NCBI RefSeq assembly: GCF_014191355.1
Contig: NZ_JACHWM010000004.1
Location: forward strand, 1 to 64,000
Direction of reading: 5' to 3'
DNA from: Methylobacterium sp. R2-1
GTDB lineage: Bacteria; Pseudomonadota; Alphaproteobacteria; Rhizobiales; Beijerinckiaceae
DNA length: 64,000 bases
A model generated the notes under the pieces. That model had not been told where the DNA came from. It did not search any database and worked only from the letters and a program-made list of their open reading frames with translations. Positions 1-10,700 of the stretch are shown one piece after another. The number at the start of each line of letters is the position of its first letter. Position 1 is the stretch's first letter. Made by a program: the position numbers and the translations under genes.

Positions 1-92
1 GAACCGCGATCGTCATCGTCCCGCTCCCTTCCTCATCTCGGCTACCCTGCAAGCCTAGCAGCGCAGCCCGGGTGAGGGGCGGGCCATCCATA

Positions 93-121
93 AAGGGGGC
101 GCTCTCGGCGCCCCTTTTTTT
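93..121 (+). terminator. Rho-independent terminator at left edge
   Basis: A 7-bp GC stem (GGGGCGC/GCGCCCC) with a 5-nt loop is followed on the plus strand by seven T residues. The orientation suits a plus-strand gene lying left of the window. On the minus strand the run after the stem is weaker, so it may also end the chemoreceptor transcript, but less efficiently. Confidence 0.75.
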
Positions 122-138
122 CATCCGCTCGGACTGGC

Positions 139-1836
139 TCAGGCCGCGCGCACCGTAGAGAGGAAGCGGACGACCTCTGCCCGCAGATGCTCGGCTTGCC
201 GCGACAGCTCGGAGGCCGATGCCAGCACCTGAGTCGCGGCCGCGCCCGTCTCCTCCGAGGCCTGGGCCACGCCCGCGATGTTGCTGGTCACCTCGCCGGC
301 ACCGACTGCCGCCTGGGAGACGTTGCGCACGATCTCTTGGGTCGCTGCGCCTTGCTCCTCCACCGCCGCCGCGATCGTCGCCGTCACGGCGTTGATCTCG
401 CGGATGCGCCCGGTGATGCCGCCGATCGACGTCACAGCCTGCCCGGTCGCGCCCTGGATCTGCGCGATCTGACCGGAGATCTCCTCCGTCGCCCGTGAGG
501 TCTGAGCGGCGAGCTCCTTCACCTCGCTCGCCACCACGGCGAAACCGCGCCCGGCCTCTCCGGCGCGCGCCGCCTCGATCGTCGCATTGAGAGCCAGAAG
601 GTTGGTCTGGCTCGCGATGTTGGCGATGAGGTTCACTACGTCGCCGATCCGGGCCGCGGCCTGACTGAGTTCGTGGACGAGGACGGCGCTCTGGTCCGCC
701 TCGCCAACCGCGAGCTGAGCCATGTCGGCCGAGGTGCCGACCTGTCGGCCGATCTCGTGCACGGACGCGCCGAGTTCCTCGGCCGCGGCGGCGACGGTGC
801 TGACATTGGATGCGGCCTCTTCCGCCGCCGCCGCGACCGTGGTCGACTGGCTCGCGGTCTCCGTGGCCGTCGCGGTCATCTGCTGAGCGGTGGCCTGCAG
901 TTCGGTCGCCGACGAGGAGACCATTCCGACGACGCTCCCCACCGCACGCTCGAAGCCGTCCGCCAGCTCGATCATGGTGCGGCGGCGCTCGACCGCTGCA
1001 GCCTCATCCGCCACGCGCTTGAGTTCGGCCTGCTCGGCGGCCTTGCGCGCGACGAGAGCCTTGATCCCTTCCACGGCGCGGGCGACGGCACCGATCTCAT
1101 CACCGCGACGCGCCTCGGCGATATCGGTTTCGATCTCACCCTCGGCCATTCGCTGAAGCACACGAACCAGCCGGTTGATCGGGCAGGTCACGCCGGCAAT
1201 GGCGATCAGACCGAGCAGGGCGAAGGCCAGGAGCAGGCCGACGGCCGCAATCCCCGTCAGCGCCAGCGCTGCGGACTTGCTGACCTCATTGGACTGCCGC
1301 TTCGCCGAGTCGAGATCGCTCGTGTTGGCGGCGACGCGCTTCTGGATCGCTTCGATCGCCTTGGCTCGAACCGGACGGACCAGTTCGAAGGAGACCTTCG
1401 CCGCCTCTGTGTTCTGATTCTTCATGCCCAATTCGATCGAGCGCTCCGCCGTCGTGAAGAACTCGGCGACGGTGGCTTTGACGTCCCCGAGCATCATGCG
1501 GCGCGCGTCGGAATCGGCCATGGCGATCAACCGATCCATGCCGCCGAAGGCACGTTCCCGCGCTTCCTCGAAGCGCTTGTGGTGAGCAGCCAAAGCAGGC
1601 CCCTCGGTCTCAAGGATGATGTTCTTCTCGCTGATCACCGCTTCGTCGACGGCAAGGACCGTCTGCAAGGCGGTGATCACACGCGCTGCACGGACGTCCA
1701 CGACCTCCTGAGTCGTTCGCTCCAACCGCTCGAGCGTGTCGCGCGCCAGAACGACGATCCCGGCAGCAACGAGCGCGACAAGTGCGGCCGGAATGGCAAG
1801 CTTTCCGAGAAGCCTGAGATTAGTGAACCAGCGCAT
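139..1836 (-). CDS. Methyl-accepting chemotaxis protein
   Basis: Transmembrane chemoreceptor of 565 aa that would signal to CheA/CheW. Membrane segments lie at about residues 11-30 and 189-214, framing a helical periplasmic sensor of about 155 residues. A HAMP domain follows (about 216-268), then a cytoplasmic coiled-coil signalling domain whose conserved hairpin tip ([16 protein letters not shown]) is at about 412-427. Alanine- and glutamate-rich segments either side of the tip are the usual methylation regions. The ligand cannot be told from sequence. It is a single gene transcribed away from the ABC-F gene, with no chemotaxis operon next to it. Family assignment is secure. Confidence 0.96.
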   Translation of the reverse strand: MRWFTNLRLLGKLAIPAALVALVAAGIVVLARDTLERLERTTQEVVDVRAARVITALQTVLAVDEAVISEKNIILETEGPALAAHHKRFEEARERAFGGMDRLIAMADSDARRMMLGDVKATVAEFFTTAERSIELGMKNQNTEAAKVSFELVRPVRAKAIEAIQKRVAANTSDLDSAKRQSNEVSKSAALALTGIAAVGLLLAFALLGLIAIAGVTCPINRLVRVLQRMAEGEIETDIAEARRGDEIGAVARAVEGIKALVARKAAEQAELKRVADEAAAVERRRTMIELADGFERAVGSVVGMVSSSATELQATAQQMTATATETASQSTTVAAAAEEAASNVSTVAAAAEELGASVHEIGRQVGTSADMAQLAVGEADQSAVLVHELSQAAARIGDVVNLIANIASQTNLLALNATIEAARAGEAGRGFAVVASEVKELAAQTSRATEEISGQIAQIQGATGQAVTSIGGITGRIREINAVTATIAAAVEEQGAATQEIVRNVSQAAVGAGEVTSNIAGVAQASEETGAAATQVLASASELSRQAEHLRAEVVRFLSTVRAA

Positions 1837-2219
1837 CTATCTGCGTATTGGGACCGTCGCGAAGCATCTGTAGGCCGCCCCAGCCGCGTCGGATCACAAT
1901 CCTGTGACGCACAGAGGGTTAATAAGGCACAACCACGGAAGTAATAAATGCCACAACGCGGTCGCAACCTATGTTAATGAGGTGATAAGCCGAACTATAC
2001 GCTACGGCGAGGCTCCACCATCCGTGAGAAGGTGTTTCTTACCTCAATCCGATGAACGCGCTGCCGCAAGCCTGGAGCCAGCGCCGGCGATCGCTCGCTG
2101 TACCGCCTCCCTGCATTGCAACCGGGCTGCCTTCCGGTCGGGTCGAGCTTGGCGTAAGGCCCCTCGCAAGTTCTCTCGGCTGCCCGCCCTCTCCATCCTC
2201 ATCCAGGCCCCGCGGACGC
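1837..2219. other. Divergent intergenic region, no gene
   Basis: This 383-bp stretch separates the divergent chemoreceptor and ABC-F starts and should hold both promoters. The middle (about 1915-2005) is AT-richer than its surroundings. I see no convincing -35/-10 pair and no hairpin that would make an attenuator. An in-frame upstream ATG at 2052 would extend the ABC-F protein by 56 residues, but that stretch does not resemble family N-termini. Confidence 0.5.
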
Positions 2220-3842
2220 ATGATTCGTCTCGACAAGATCGGTAAGCAGAACGGTCGGCAGATCGTCTTCATCGAAGCTTCGGCCGCCCTGCAGAAGGGT
2301 GAGAAGGCCGGCCTCGTCGGCCCGAACGGTGCCGGCAAGACCACGCTCTTCCGCCTGCTGACCGGTCAGGAACAGCCCGACGAGGGCCAAGTCTCGTCGG
2401 AGCGCGGCATCACCATCGGCTATTTCAGCCAGGATGTCGGCGAGATGGCCGGACGCACGGTCGTCGCCGAGGTGATGGACGGCGCTGGCCCAGTCAGCGT
2501 CGTCGCGGCCGAGTTGAAAGAGTTGGAGGCGGGCCTCGCCGATCCCGACCAGGCCGATGAGATGGACGCGCTGGTTGAGCGCTACGGCGAGGTGCAGGCC
2601 CGGTTCGAGGAACTCGACGGCTACGCGCTGGAGGGCCGCGCCTACGAGGTGCTGGCCGGACTCGGCTTCTCGCAGGAGATGATGGACGGCGATGTCGGCC
2701 GGCTCTCGGGCGGCTGGAAGATGCGCGTGGCGCTGGCCCGCATCCTTCTGATGCGCCCCGACGTGATGCTGCTCGACGAGCCGAGCAACCACCTCGACCT
2801 GGAAAGCCTGATCTGGCTCGAATCCTTCCTCAAGGGCTACGACGGCGCGCTTCTGATGACCTCGCACGACCGCGAGTTCATGAATCGCATCGTCTCCAAG
2901 GTCATCGAGATCGATGGCGGCACACTCACCACCTATTCCGGTGACTACGCCTTCTACGAGCAACAGCGGGCCCTGAACGAGCAGCACCAGCAGGCGCAGT
3001 TCGAGCGCCAGCAGGCGATGCTCGCCAAGGAGATCAAGTTCATCGAGCGCTTCAAGGCCCGTGCCAGCCACGCTGCGCAGGTCCAGAGCCGAGTGAAGAA
3101 GCTCGACAAGATCGAACGGGTCGAGCCGCCGCGCCGCCGCCAAACCGTCGCCTTCGAGTTCCAGCCGGCGCCGCGCTCGGGCGACGACGTCGCGATGCTC
3201 AAGGGTGTGCACAAGCGCTACGGCAGCCGCATCATCTACGACGGGCTCGACTTCTCGATTCGCCGCAAGGAGCGCTGGTGCGTCATGGGCATCAACGGCG
3301 CCGGCAAGTCGACGCTGCTGAAGCTCGTCACCGGCGCGGCGCAGCCCGATGCCGGCACGGTCGCCGTCGGCGGCAGCGTCAAGCTCGGCTACTTCGCCCA
3401 GCACGCCATGGACCTGCTCGACGGCGACCTGACCGTGTTCGAGGATCTGGAGAGCAGCTTTCCGCAGGCTGGCCAGGGCTCGTTGCGGGCGCTCGCCGGC
3501 TGCTTCGGCTTTTCCGGCGACGACGTGGAGAAGCCCTGCCGGGTGCTGTCCGGCGGCGAGAAGGCGCGGCTGGTCATGGCCAAGATGCTTTACGACCCGC
3601 CGAACTTCCTCGTCCTCGACGAGCCGACCAACCACCTCGACATCGCCACCAAGGAGATGCTGATCAGCGCGCTTTCAGGTTTCGAGGGCACGATGCTGTT
3701 CGTCAGCCACGATCGGCACTTCCTCGCCGCCCTGTCGAACCGGGTTCTCGAAGTGACGGGCGACGGCATCCGGCAGTACGGCGGCGGCTACACGGAATAC
3801 GTGGCGAGCACCGGCCAGGAAGCGCCGGGCCTGAGAAGCTGA
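2220..3842 (+). CDS. ABC-F family ATPase
   Basis: Soluble twin-ATPase protein of 540 aa with no membrane domain; ABC-F proteins act on the ribosome. Domain 1 has Walker A GPNGAGKTT (about residues 34-42), signature LSGGW and Walker B ending in LLDEPSNHLD. Domain 2 has Walker A GINGAGKST (about 357), signature LSGGE and LVLDEPTNHLD (about 465). The charged linker between the domains (about 255-300) is typical of the family. The start was set at the ATG before IRLDKIG because family members begin just before the first beta strand. Whether it is a housekeeping translation factor or a resistance type cannot be decided from sequence. Confidence 0.93.
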   Translation: MIRLDKIGKQNGRQIVFIEASAALQKGEKAGLVGPNGAGKTTLFRLLTGQEQPDEGQVSSERGITIGYFSQDVGEMAGRTVVAEVMDGAGPVSVVAAELKELEAGLADPDQADEMDALVERYGEVQARFEELDGYALEGRAYEVLAGLGFSQEMMDGDVGRLSGGWKMRVALARILLMRPDVMLLDEPSNHLDLESLIWLESFLKGYDGALLMTSHDREFMNRIVSKVIEIDGGTLTTYSGDYAFYEQQRALNEQHQQAQFERQQAMLAKEIKFIERFKARASHAAQVQSRVKKLDKIERVEPPRRRQTVAFEFQPAPRSGDDVAMLKGVHKRYGSRIIYDGLDFSIRRKERWCVMGINGAGKSTLLKLVTGAAQPDAGTVAVGGSVKLGYFAQHAMDLLDGDLTVFEDLESSFPQAGQGSLRALAGCFGFSGDDVEKPCRVLSGGEKARLVMAKMLYDPPNFLVLDEPTNHLDIATKEMLISALSGFEGTMLFVSHDRHFLAALSNRVLEVTGDGIRQYGGGYTEYVASTGQEAPGLRS

Positions 3843-3849
3843 TCATCGG

Positions 3850-4206
3850 TTAGGGATCGAGCGCGAGACCTTCGTAGCGCGCGACGAGGCCGGGCGGCGC
3901 GACGATCCGCCAAGCGGTCAGCAGCGCGTCGCGAAGGGTCTCCTCCTCGGCCATGTCGAGGTCGAGACTCGTCCAGCCGCGCGCCCCCCAGGCGCCCGGC
4001 ACCGCCTCGAACGCGTCCGGCTCTGCGTCGAGCAGGTGCGACTGCACCTCAGGCGTCAGCCTGACGACCACCCGTGCCTCATCGGTCCAGAGCGTGGCGA
4101 AGATCCGCCCGCCGACCCGGAAGTCGGGATGACCCTGATGCGCGCCCTCGAGCGCCTCCGGTAGCATCAGCGCGAGGGCGCGCACATCTTCGGGCAGGCA
4201 GGCCAT
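3850..4206 (-). CDS. MmcQ/YjbR family protein
   Basis: Protein of 118 aa matching the YjbR-like (MmcQ, CyaY-like fold) family. Visible features are an N-terminal helix with LPEALEGAHQGHPDFRVGG, the strand motif IFATLWTDEARVVVRLTP, and the C-terminal pattern GWTSLDLD followed by a helix. Members are called DNA-binding by annotation, though a precise role is not established. It converges on the ABC-F gene with 7 bp between stops. The start is the only early ATG and has a weak ribosome site. Confidence 0.82.
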   Translation of the reverse strand: MACLPEDVRALALMLPEALEGAHQGHPDFRVGGRIFATLWTDEARVVVRLTPEVQSHLLDAEPDAFEAVPGAWGARGWTSLDLDMAEEETLRDALLTAWRIVAPPGLVARYEGLALDP

Positions 4207-4220
4207 GGCGGCGCGCTATG

Positions 4221-4460
4221 CTACGCCCGGCTCGTCGGCGCCTGCCACGTGGTGCCCGGATGCTCGCGCACGTCGCCGTTCCGGGTCCCGGTATCGCTGT
4301 CGCTGACCCATTCGCCTGGCTCAGTAATCTCGACGATCTCGTCTTCCGGATAGGCCGCCTCCACGAACAGGCGGGCCTCGCCCTCGGCGGCCGCGCGCAC
4401 GGTCACCAGCGGGCGCTCGCCGCCCGTGCCGCGCACCCGTGCGATGAAAAGCTTCGTCAT
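4221..4460 (-). CDS. Small hypothetical protein
   Basis: Protein of 79 aa beginning MTKLFIARVRG, without signal peptide or membrane segment and rich in Glu, Thr and Gly. An AAGGA sequence lies about 10 nt before the ATG. A longer reading starts at 4646, but its extra 62 residues are Arg/Ser-rich and look non-coding. The end is 14 bp upstream of the yjbR-like start on the same strand, so the two may be co-transcribed. I do not recognise the family; it resembles short conserved hypotheticals of Methylobacterium-type genomes. Confidence 0.6.
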   Translation of the reverse strand: MTKLFIARVRGTGGERPLVTVRAAAEGEARLFVEAAYPEDEIVEITEPGEWVSDSDTGTRNGDVREHPGTTWQAPTSRA

Positions 4461-4720
4461 GGAAGGAGTCCTTCGGCCGCTGTCCCAGGACCCGATCAAC
4501 GCCCGCGCGGCGGAAGAGATCATCCGGAGCGGTTCGCTTACCGCTCCTTCAATGTCGTGGTGATGAGCGGATCGACCACGCCGCACTTCGCCGCCATGCC
4601 GAGAGAGGCGGCACGGCGGGGGCTGCGCCCCGATCCAGGGAGCCACACGAACGTTCGGACCGCGCGAGACGCGCGGCCCGATCTGACGCGACGAGTACGG
4701 CTGCCTGGGAGGACGCAGCC

Positions 4721-7700
4721 CTAGACGAGGGCGCCGTAACGGAACCCGCCATCGGCGAAGTCCGACCGGCCCTCGTAGAGGCCGTATTGCAGGAAGTGCT
4801 GCATCGGATCGATCTGGGCGGCGGCCACGTCCTTGTAGGTCGACAGGTAGGTGGCGGTGTCGAAGGAGGCGGACGGGTCGCGGCCCTCCTTCCAGCCGTA
4901 CTGATCGTAGTGGCTGAGCGGGTTGATACCCGCCGCCTTCACGTCCGCGTAGGCCGCGAGGTAGCCCTTGGTGTCGAAGACCGCGTTCGGATTGCGGCCC
5001 TCCTTCCAGCCGTACTGCTCGAAATGCTGGACGGCGAAGGCGAAGCTGTTGCCGCTTCCGGCGGCCTGGGCGACGTCGGCATTGGCGAGGAGGTAGAACT
5101 CCGCGTCCAAGCCGCCACGGATGTCGCTCGCCCGACCGACCGCGTCGTGGATCGCTCGGCCTTCGCTCTGCCCGTACTGCAGGTAGTGCGCGAGTGGGTT
5201 CAGACCGGCGGCCTTCACGTCGGGATTGGCCGCCAGATAGAACTCATTGTCGAAGCGAGCGCCCGGATCGCGGTCCTCCTTCCAACCGGCCTGCTGGTAC
5301 TGGTCGAGCGGGTTGACCCCGGCGGCCTTCACGTCGGGATTGGCCGCCAGGTAGCCCTTGGTCGAGAAGAAGGCGTTCGGGTCGCGGCCCTCGCGGGCAC
5401 CGTACTGGGCGAAGTGCGCATCGGCGTCCTGGGCGGCCTGGAACACGTCCTTGTTGCGCGCCAAGTAGTAGAGGTCGTCGACGAGTGGCTTGCCGTCGTT
5501 CACCACGATCGTGGCGTCCGAGAAAAGGTAGCGCTCGAACCCATCGACGAGATCGCGGCCTTCCGGCCCGGTGATGACGGTGAACCGGCCGGCTTCCTCG
5601 ACGGTGATGGTCGAGAAGGACGAGTTGAACACCAGCGTGTCGGTGCCGCGTCCGCCGGACAGAAGGTCGTTGCCGGCGCTGTTGGTGATGACGTCGTCAC
5701 CTAGGCCGCCGGAGAGTCGGTCGGCGAAGGACGTTCCCTGCAGCACGTCGTTGCCGTTCGTTCCGGGTTGGCTGACGCCGCGGGCCAGGACGCTGTCGCC
5801 GCGGAAGGCGAGGTTCTGGATCCGCGTGTCGGCAGCGGGTCCGGTATCGGCCTGGCCGTAAGGCGTCACGCTGTAGAAGGCCTTGAGATACTCGGCGAAG
5901 GCATCCTGCTCGGTTCCCTGCGCCGCGAAGGTCTCGGTATCGGGCAGGGACGTCGGCGTCGCGTTGCTCAGCGAGACGCGGTTCTCGCCGTAGGCCGGGA
6001 AGGGATAATTGTCGCCGCCCAGCCCCGGCGCCGCGCTCGACCCCGTGGTCAGAAAGTCGAGGGTGACAGCACGGATGCTCCGGTTCGCATCGCCGACGAG
6101 CTGGCCGTTCTGCACCAGGGTGTCGATGAGGAAGCCGTCGGGATCGACGATCGCGGCAGAGATGATCCGCTGCCCCTCGCGGGTGACGTTGCCGTTGGCA
6201 TCGACCGTCTGGGCCTGCCGGCTCGCGTCGAACGAGAAGCTGATGCCGCCGATCTGCGGGAAGGCACCCGGCGTCGCGCCCGGCGCGACCGAGGAGACGG
6301 CGTGTTCGAGCACCCGCTCCAGTTCGGAAGCCGTGACGGTGACCATGGCGAGCGCGTTGTTGAAGCGCAGCGAGTTGATGACGTCGAGCTGCGAGATGTC
6401 GCCGGCCGCCTTGCCCGCCGCCGGGTTGGCGGCCGGAGGAAGCTCCGCGGTGCCGCCGCCGGCCGTCGAGAACGAGCCGATCGAGTCGCGGATGCCGCCT
6501 CCGTTCTTGATCGAGACGGTGACCGTGCCGTCGTACTGCTTGGCGTACCAGAGGTTGGCGTCGGCGCTGAGATCGCCGAGGTTGGTCTCCTCGGTGCGGA
6601 CCTCGCCGCGGCGGCCTTCCAGATACACGCTGGTGCGGCCGAGGATGTTGCCGTCCTGCTGGCGGATGATGTCGGCGACGCCGGCAGTTTCCTGGATGCC
6701 GTCGTTGTTGGCGTCCAGGCCCTCGATCACCTCGCGCACGAGGTAACCCTTGGAGCCGGGGGTGAAGGCGGCCGTCTTCGAGCCCCAGAGCTGTGCCACC
6801 GTGGTGTCATCGACCGCGACCGCACCGGAATTGTCCGGAGTGATCGAGTTGCGGATGACGTTGCCCTGATCGTCGAAGGTGACGTTGAGCCGGCCGACAT
6901 ATGAATATTCGGAGTCGGTGTTGACCAGGGCCAGGGTCTGGCCGGAGGCGTTGGTGAAGAATTGCGGGTAGGCGCCGCCGCTGGTGTCGCCCGGCAGCAG
7001 ACGGTCATTGCTGTCCGCGAGCAGGGTGTGCGAACCGCCGCCGATCAGCACGTCGACATTGCGCAGCAGCGGAGCCAGTGCCTGCTCGTTGGCGAGCTGC
7101 TGCAGGTGGGTGCCGACGATGACCTTGTTGAGGCCCGGATTGGCCGCGAGCACCCGGTCGATCTCGGCATTGATCTGGTTGGCCAGGAGCGCGATCTCGT
7201 CGCGACCGGTGAAGCCGTCCACGGTGACGTTGCCCAGCGTGGTCAGCAGCGGCTCGACCTGCGTGGTCGCGCCGATGAAGGCGATCCGCTCGCCGTTCTC
7301 GACGATGATCGTCGACTTGGCGATCTTGTCGGCGCCGGTGCCGGTCTGGGTCGAGGTCGGGCCGGTCTGGGCGAAGGTGGCGAGGTCGCCGTCGCGGTGC
7401 ACGAGGCCCGACAGCGCGGCTTCACGGGAGAAGTTCAGGTTCGTCGAGAGGTAGGGGAACTGCGCGCCGACCCAGGTGTCGTCGGCGGCACCCGCCGCCG
7501 TACCGAGATTGGCGCCGATAATGTTGGCGACCTCCGTCGGCCCGGCATCGAATTCGTGGTTGCCGAACACCGCCGCCTGGACGCCGATGATGTTCTGGAT
7601 GGTGATGTCGGCCCGTCCGGGCGAGGCGGCGAGACGGCCGTAGGCATTGGCGCCGGAGAGCCCGTAGAACTGGTTGTAGACCCCGTTATAGGTCGCCGCC

Positions 7701-10700
7701 ATCTGCGGGTCGGCGCCCGCGATGTAGAACGGGCTCGGGATCCAGCCGTCGCCGGTCGAAAGCGTGATCGAGTTCGGCGTCGTGTCCTCGAGCCGATCGA
7801 CGATGGCCGCGAAGCTCGCGGCCCGCTCGGTCGCGAGCAATCCGCCTTCCCAGTCCGAGGCGTGCAGGATCTGAAGCGTGTAGGTCATGGGGGTGGCCTG
7901 CTCCGTGGTGAAATCGAGGCTGTCTCGGGCGATTCCGGCAAAGGCGTTGCCGGCGGTGTCGGTGAGGGTGCCGGCGGGCACGATCACGTCGTAGGCGGCG
8001 CCGGGCAGCAGATCGGCGCTCGGGTTGATCGTCACCGTGTCGCCGCTGATCCGGACCTGGGCGGTGTCGGAGACCGCGATGGTGCGGGTGTCGCCCGCGC
8101 CGTCGGTGAGCGTGAGGCTGCCGATCCCTGCCCGCACCGCCTCGCTGAAGCGCAGGACGATGTCGGCGCCGGGCGCCGTCTTGGCGGCGTTGTCGGCAGG
8201 CGTCGCGGCGACGAGAACCGGTGCGGTCTGGTCGAGGCGTAGGCCGACGAGGACGGGGTCGTGGTCGGATTCGCGCACGGGCGACCGGCCGTCGAAGTAG
8301 CTGGCCGGCCGGCCGAAATCGAGGTTGTAGTCGATCGCGTCCGCCTCGTCGGCGTTGACGTGCCACTCGGTGACGCCGGTGACCTGACGGGTCAGGCTGC
8401 CGCTGGCGAGAGCATGGTCGAGGGCGCCGTAAGCGCCGTCGAAGACGTAGGAATAGGGGTTGGCGAGGCGGTCCTCGGCGAGGTTGGTGAAGCCGGCCGC
8501 CTTGAGGATGTCGAGGGCATCCTCCTTGATGTAGGCGTTGAAGTCGCCGAGCAGGATCGTGTCGCTGTCCTGGCTGCCGGTCGGCCGCAACGCGACCCAC
8601 TGGGCCAGCGCCGCCGCCGCGAGTTCGCGCTGCTGCTGCCACGCGCCCTGGCCGTCGCCCTGGTCGGCATCCGCGCCGGTCCCGGTGCCGCTCTTCGACT
8701 TGAAGTGGTTGATGACCGCGGTGAAGGTCTCGCCCGTGGCGATCTCGTTGAAGGTCACCGCGAGCGAGGCGCGGCTGGTATTGGGACCGTTGAAGATGTG
8801 GCCGATGCTGCTCTGCTGCAGCAGGGCCGGGTTGAAGGCCGCCACGTCCGCGTCGTCGAGCCGCTCGATCGTGGTGTTCATCGCCACGCTGACCTTGCTC
8901 GGCTTGTAGATGAAGCCGACCGCGATCGCGTCGCCGCCGAGGAACTGGCCTTGGTCGAGCTGGGCGCCCGGATTGACGTAGGCGTAGGTGTCGGCGCCCG
9001 CGCGCAGGTTGAGCTGCCCGACGAGGTATTCGAGCGCGTTGCCCGGATCGCCCGGACGGAATTGGTTCTCCAGTTCGGTCAGGCCGAGCACGTCGGCGCC
9101 GGTACCGATCAGGGTGGTGACGAGCTTCTCGGTCTGGCGCGTGAGCTCCTGAGCGCTGTTGGCGCCCCGCGGCTGAAGGCCGATCGCCGTGCGCGCGGAC
9201 GATCCGGTGTCGAGGCTGGTGAAGTAGTTGAGGACGTTGAGGCTGCCGACCTTGAGCGTGCCGCCGACCGGGTCGGGCTCGGCGGGCCGCGGGTTGGCGG
9301 TCGTGAAGCGGTTCTCGCCGTCGTCGATGGCGCGCACCCGGTAGGTGTTGGTCGGGCCGAAGCCGAGGGTGCCGGTTAGCCCCGCGATGGTGTCGCCCAT
9401 CCGCGGCGCCGTCGCCGTGCCGTAGGTCGGGCCGACCCCGTCGAGATTCTCCACCGGCTGGTTCTGGCTGTTCAGCCCGTCGTCGTAGGAGATCGAGCGC
9501 GCTGCCGTCTGGGTGAGGTAGGCGGCGTAGGCCGCCGCATTCGGCTCGAATTCGTTGGTGAAGGTCTCGGATCGGCCGCCGGCGGCGAGGCGGATCTCGT
9601 TGAAGCGGTCGAGGTTGAACTGCTCGGTGATCGCGAGCGTCTGGGGGAAGCGGACCAGCATGCCCTCGTAGCGTTCGAGGTCGGGCTGCGCGGTTGTGTC
9701 GGTGCCGATCGTGCCGGCTGCCGGCAGTTCGACGGCGACCGCCGAGGTCTTGACCTGCTCAGGCGTCAGCGCCCGCGGCGTCACCACCTGGATCGACGCG
9801 GCGTTCCGGACGGTGATCTGCGTCTCGCCGTTGAACTCGGCGATGGTGCCGGTGACGCGGACGCGGTCACCCTCGGCGACGTCGACGAGTCGATTGCCGG
9901 TGCCCTCGTAGACGAACACGCCCTCCGAGGTGAGCGGGTTCCCATCCTGATCGGCCGCCTCCTCCTGGATGTAGAAGCCGCCGAGGTTGCGCTTGGGGTC
10001 GGCATCGCCGTTCTGGAAATCGCCGACGACGATCGCCTCGATCGTGACGGTGCGGCCGACGAGCGGGCTCGCTGCTCCCTCGCCCTGAACCGCCGAGATC
10101 AGGCTCACGTCGTCGTTGACGATCGTGCCTGTCGCGGTGGCGGCGGCCGGGCGCACGGACGCGGCGATGCCGGTCTGATTCGACGTCGCCGAGCGCAGGG
10201 TGAGGGCGAAGGTCTCGTCGGCCTCCGGCAGGGCGTCGCCCCGGACGCTGACGCTGACCTGCGCCGAGGCGGCACCGGCGGGGATCGTGCCGGTAACCGT
10301 CAGCGGCAGGCTCGGCGTGCCGGTGAAGTCGGCGCCATCGGCTGCGTTGGCGCCGGTGCCCATCAGCTCGGCGGTGAAGGAAACGGCGCCCAGCGTGCCG
10401 TTGCTGCGCTCAACCGTGAAGGTGAACACGGTCTCGCCCGCGTTGCCCTCCGCCTTGCTGACGGCGAGGGAATTCGCGGCGAATCCGACTTCTTGAGTGA
10501 AGCCCTGGGACAGGGCGGCGTAGAGCACGGCACCGCCGTTGGCGGCCTCGTTGGCGCTGACGAGGAGGGGCGTGCCGGTCGGGTTGCGATCGGCGGCGAT
10601 GAAGGTGAGCACCTCCGGGCCGAGATCGGTCGTCGCGCCGGGGAGCGGCGGGACGTAGGAAACATAGGCCGCGTTGGCCGGATCGGTGACGTCGTAGACG

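Noticed and set aside
673..1944. Long plus-strand frame opposite the chemoreceptor
   Set aside because: It is a complement shadow of a high-GC gene, Arg/Gly/Asp-rich, without ribosome site or family marks.
2199..3635. 478-codon minus frame opposite the ABC-F gene
   Set aside because: Antisense shadow; all ABC-F motifs are on the plus strand.
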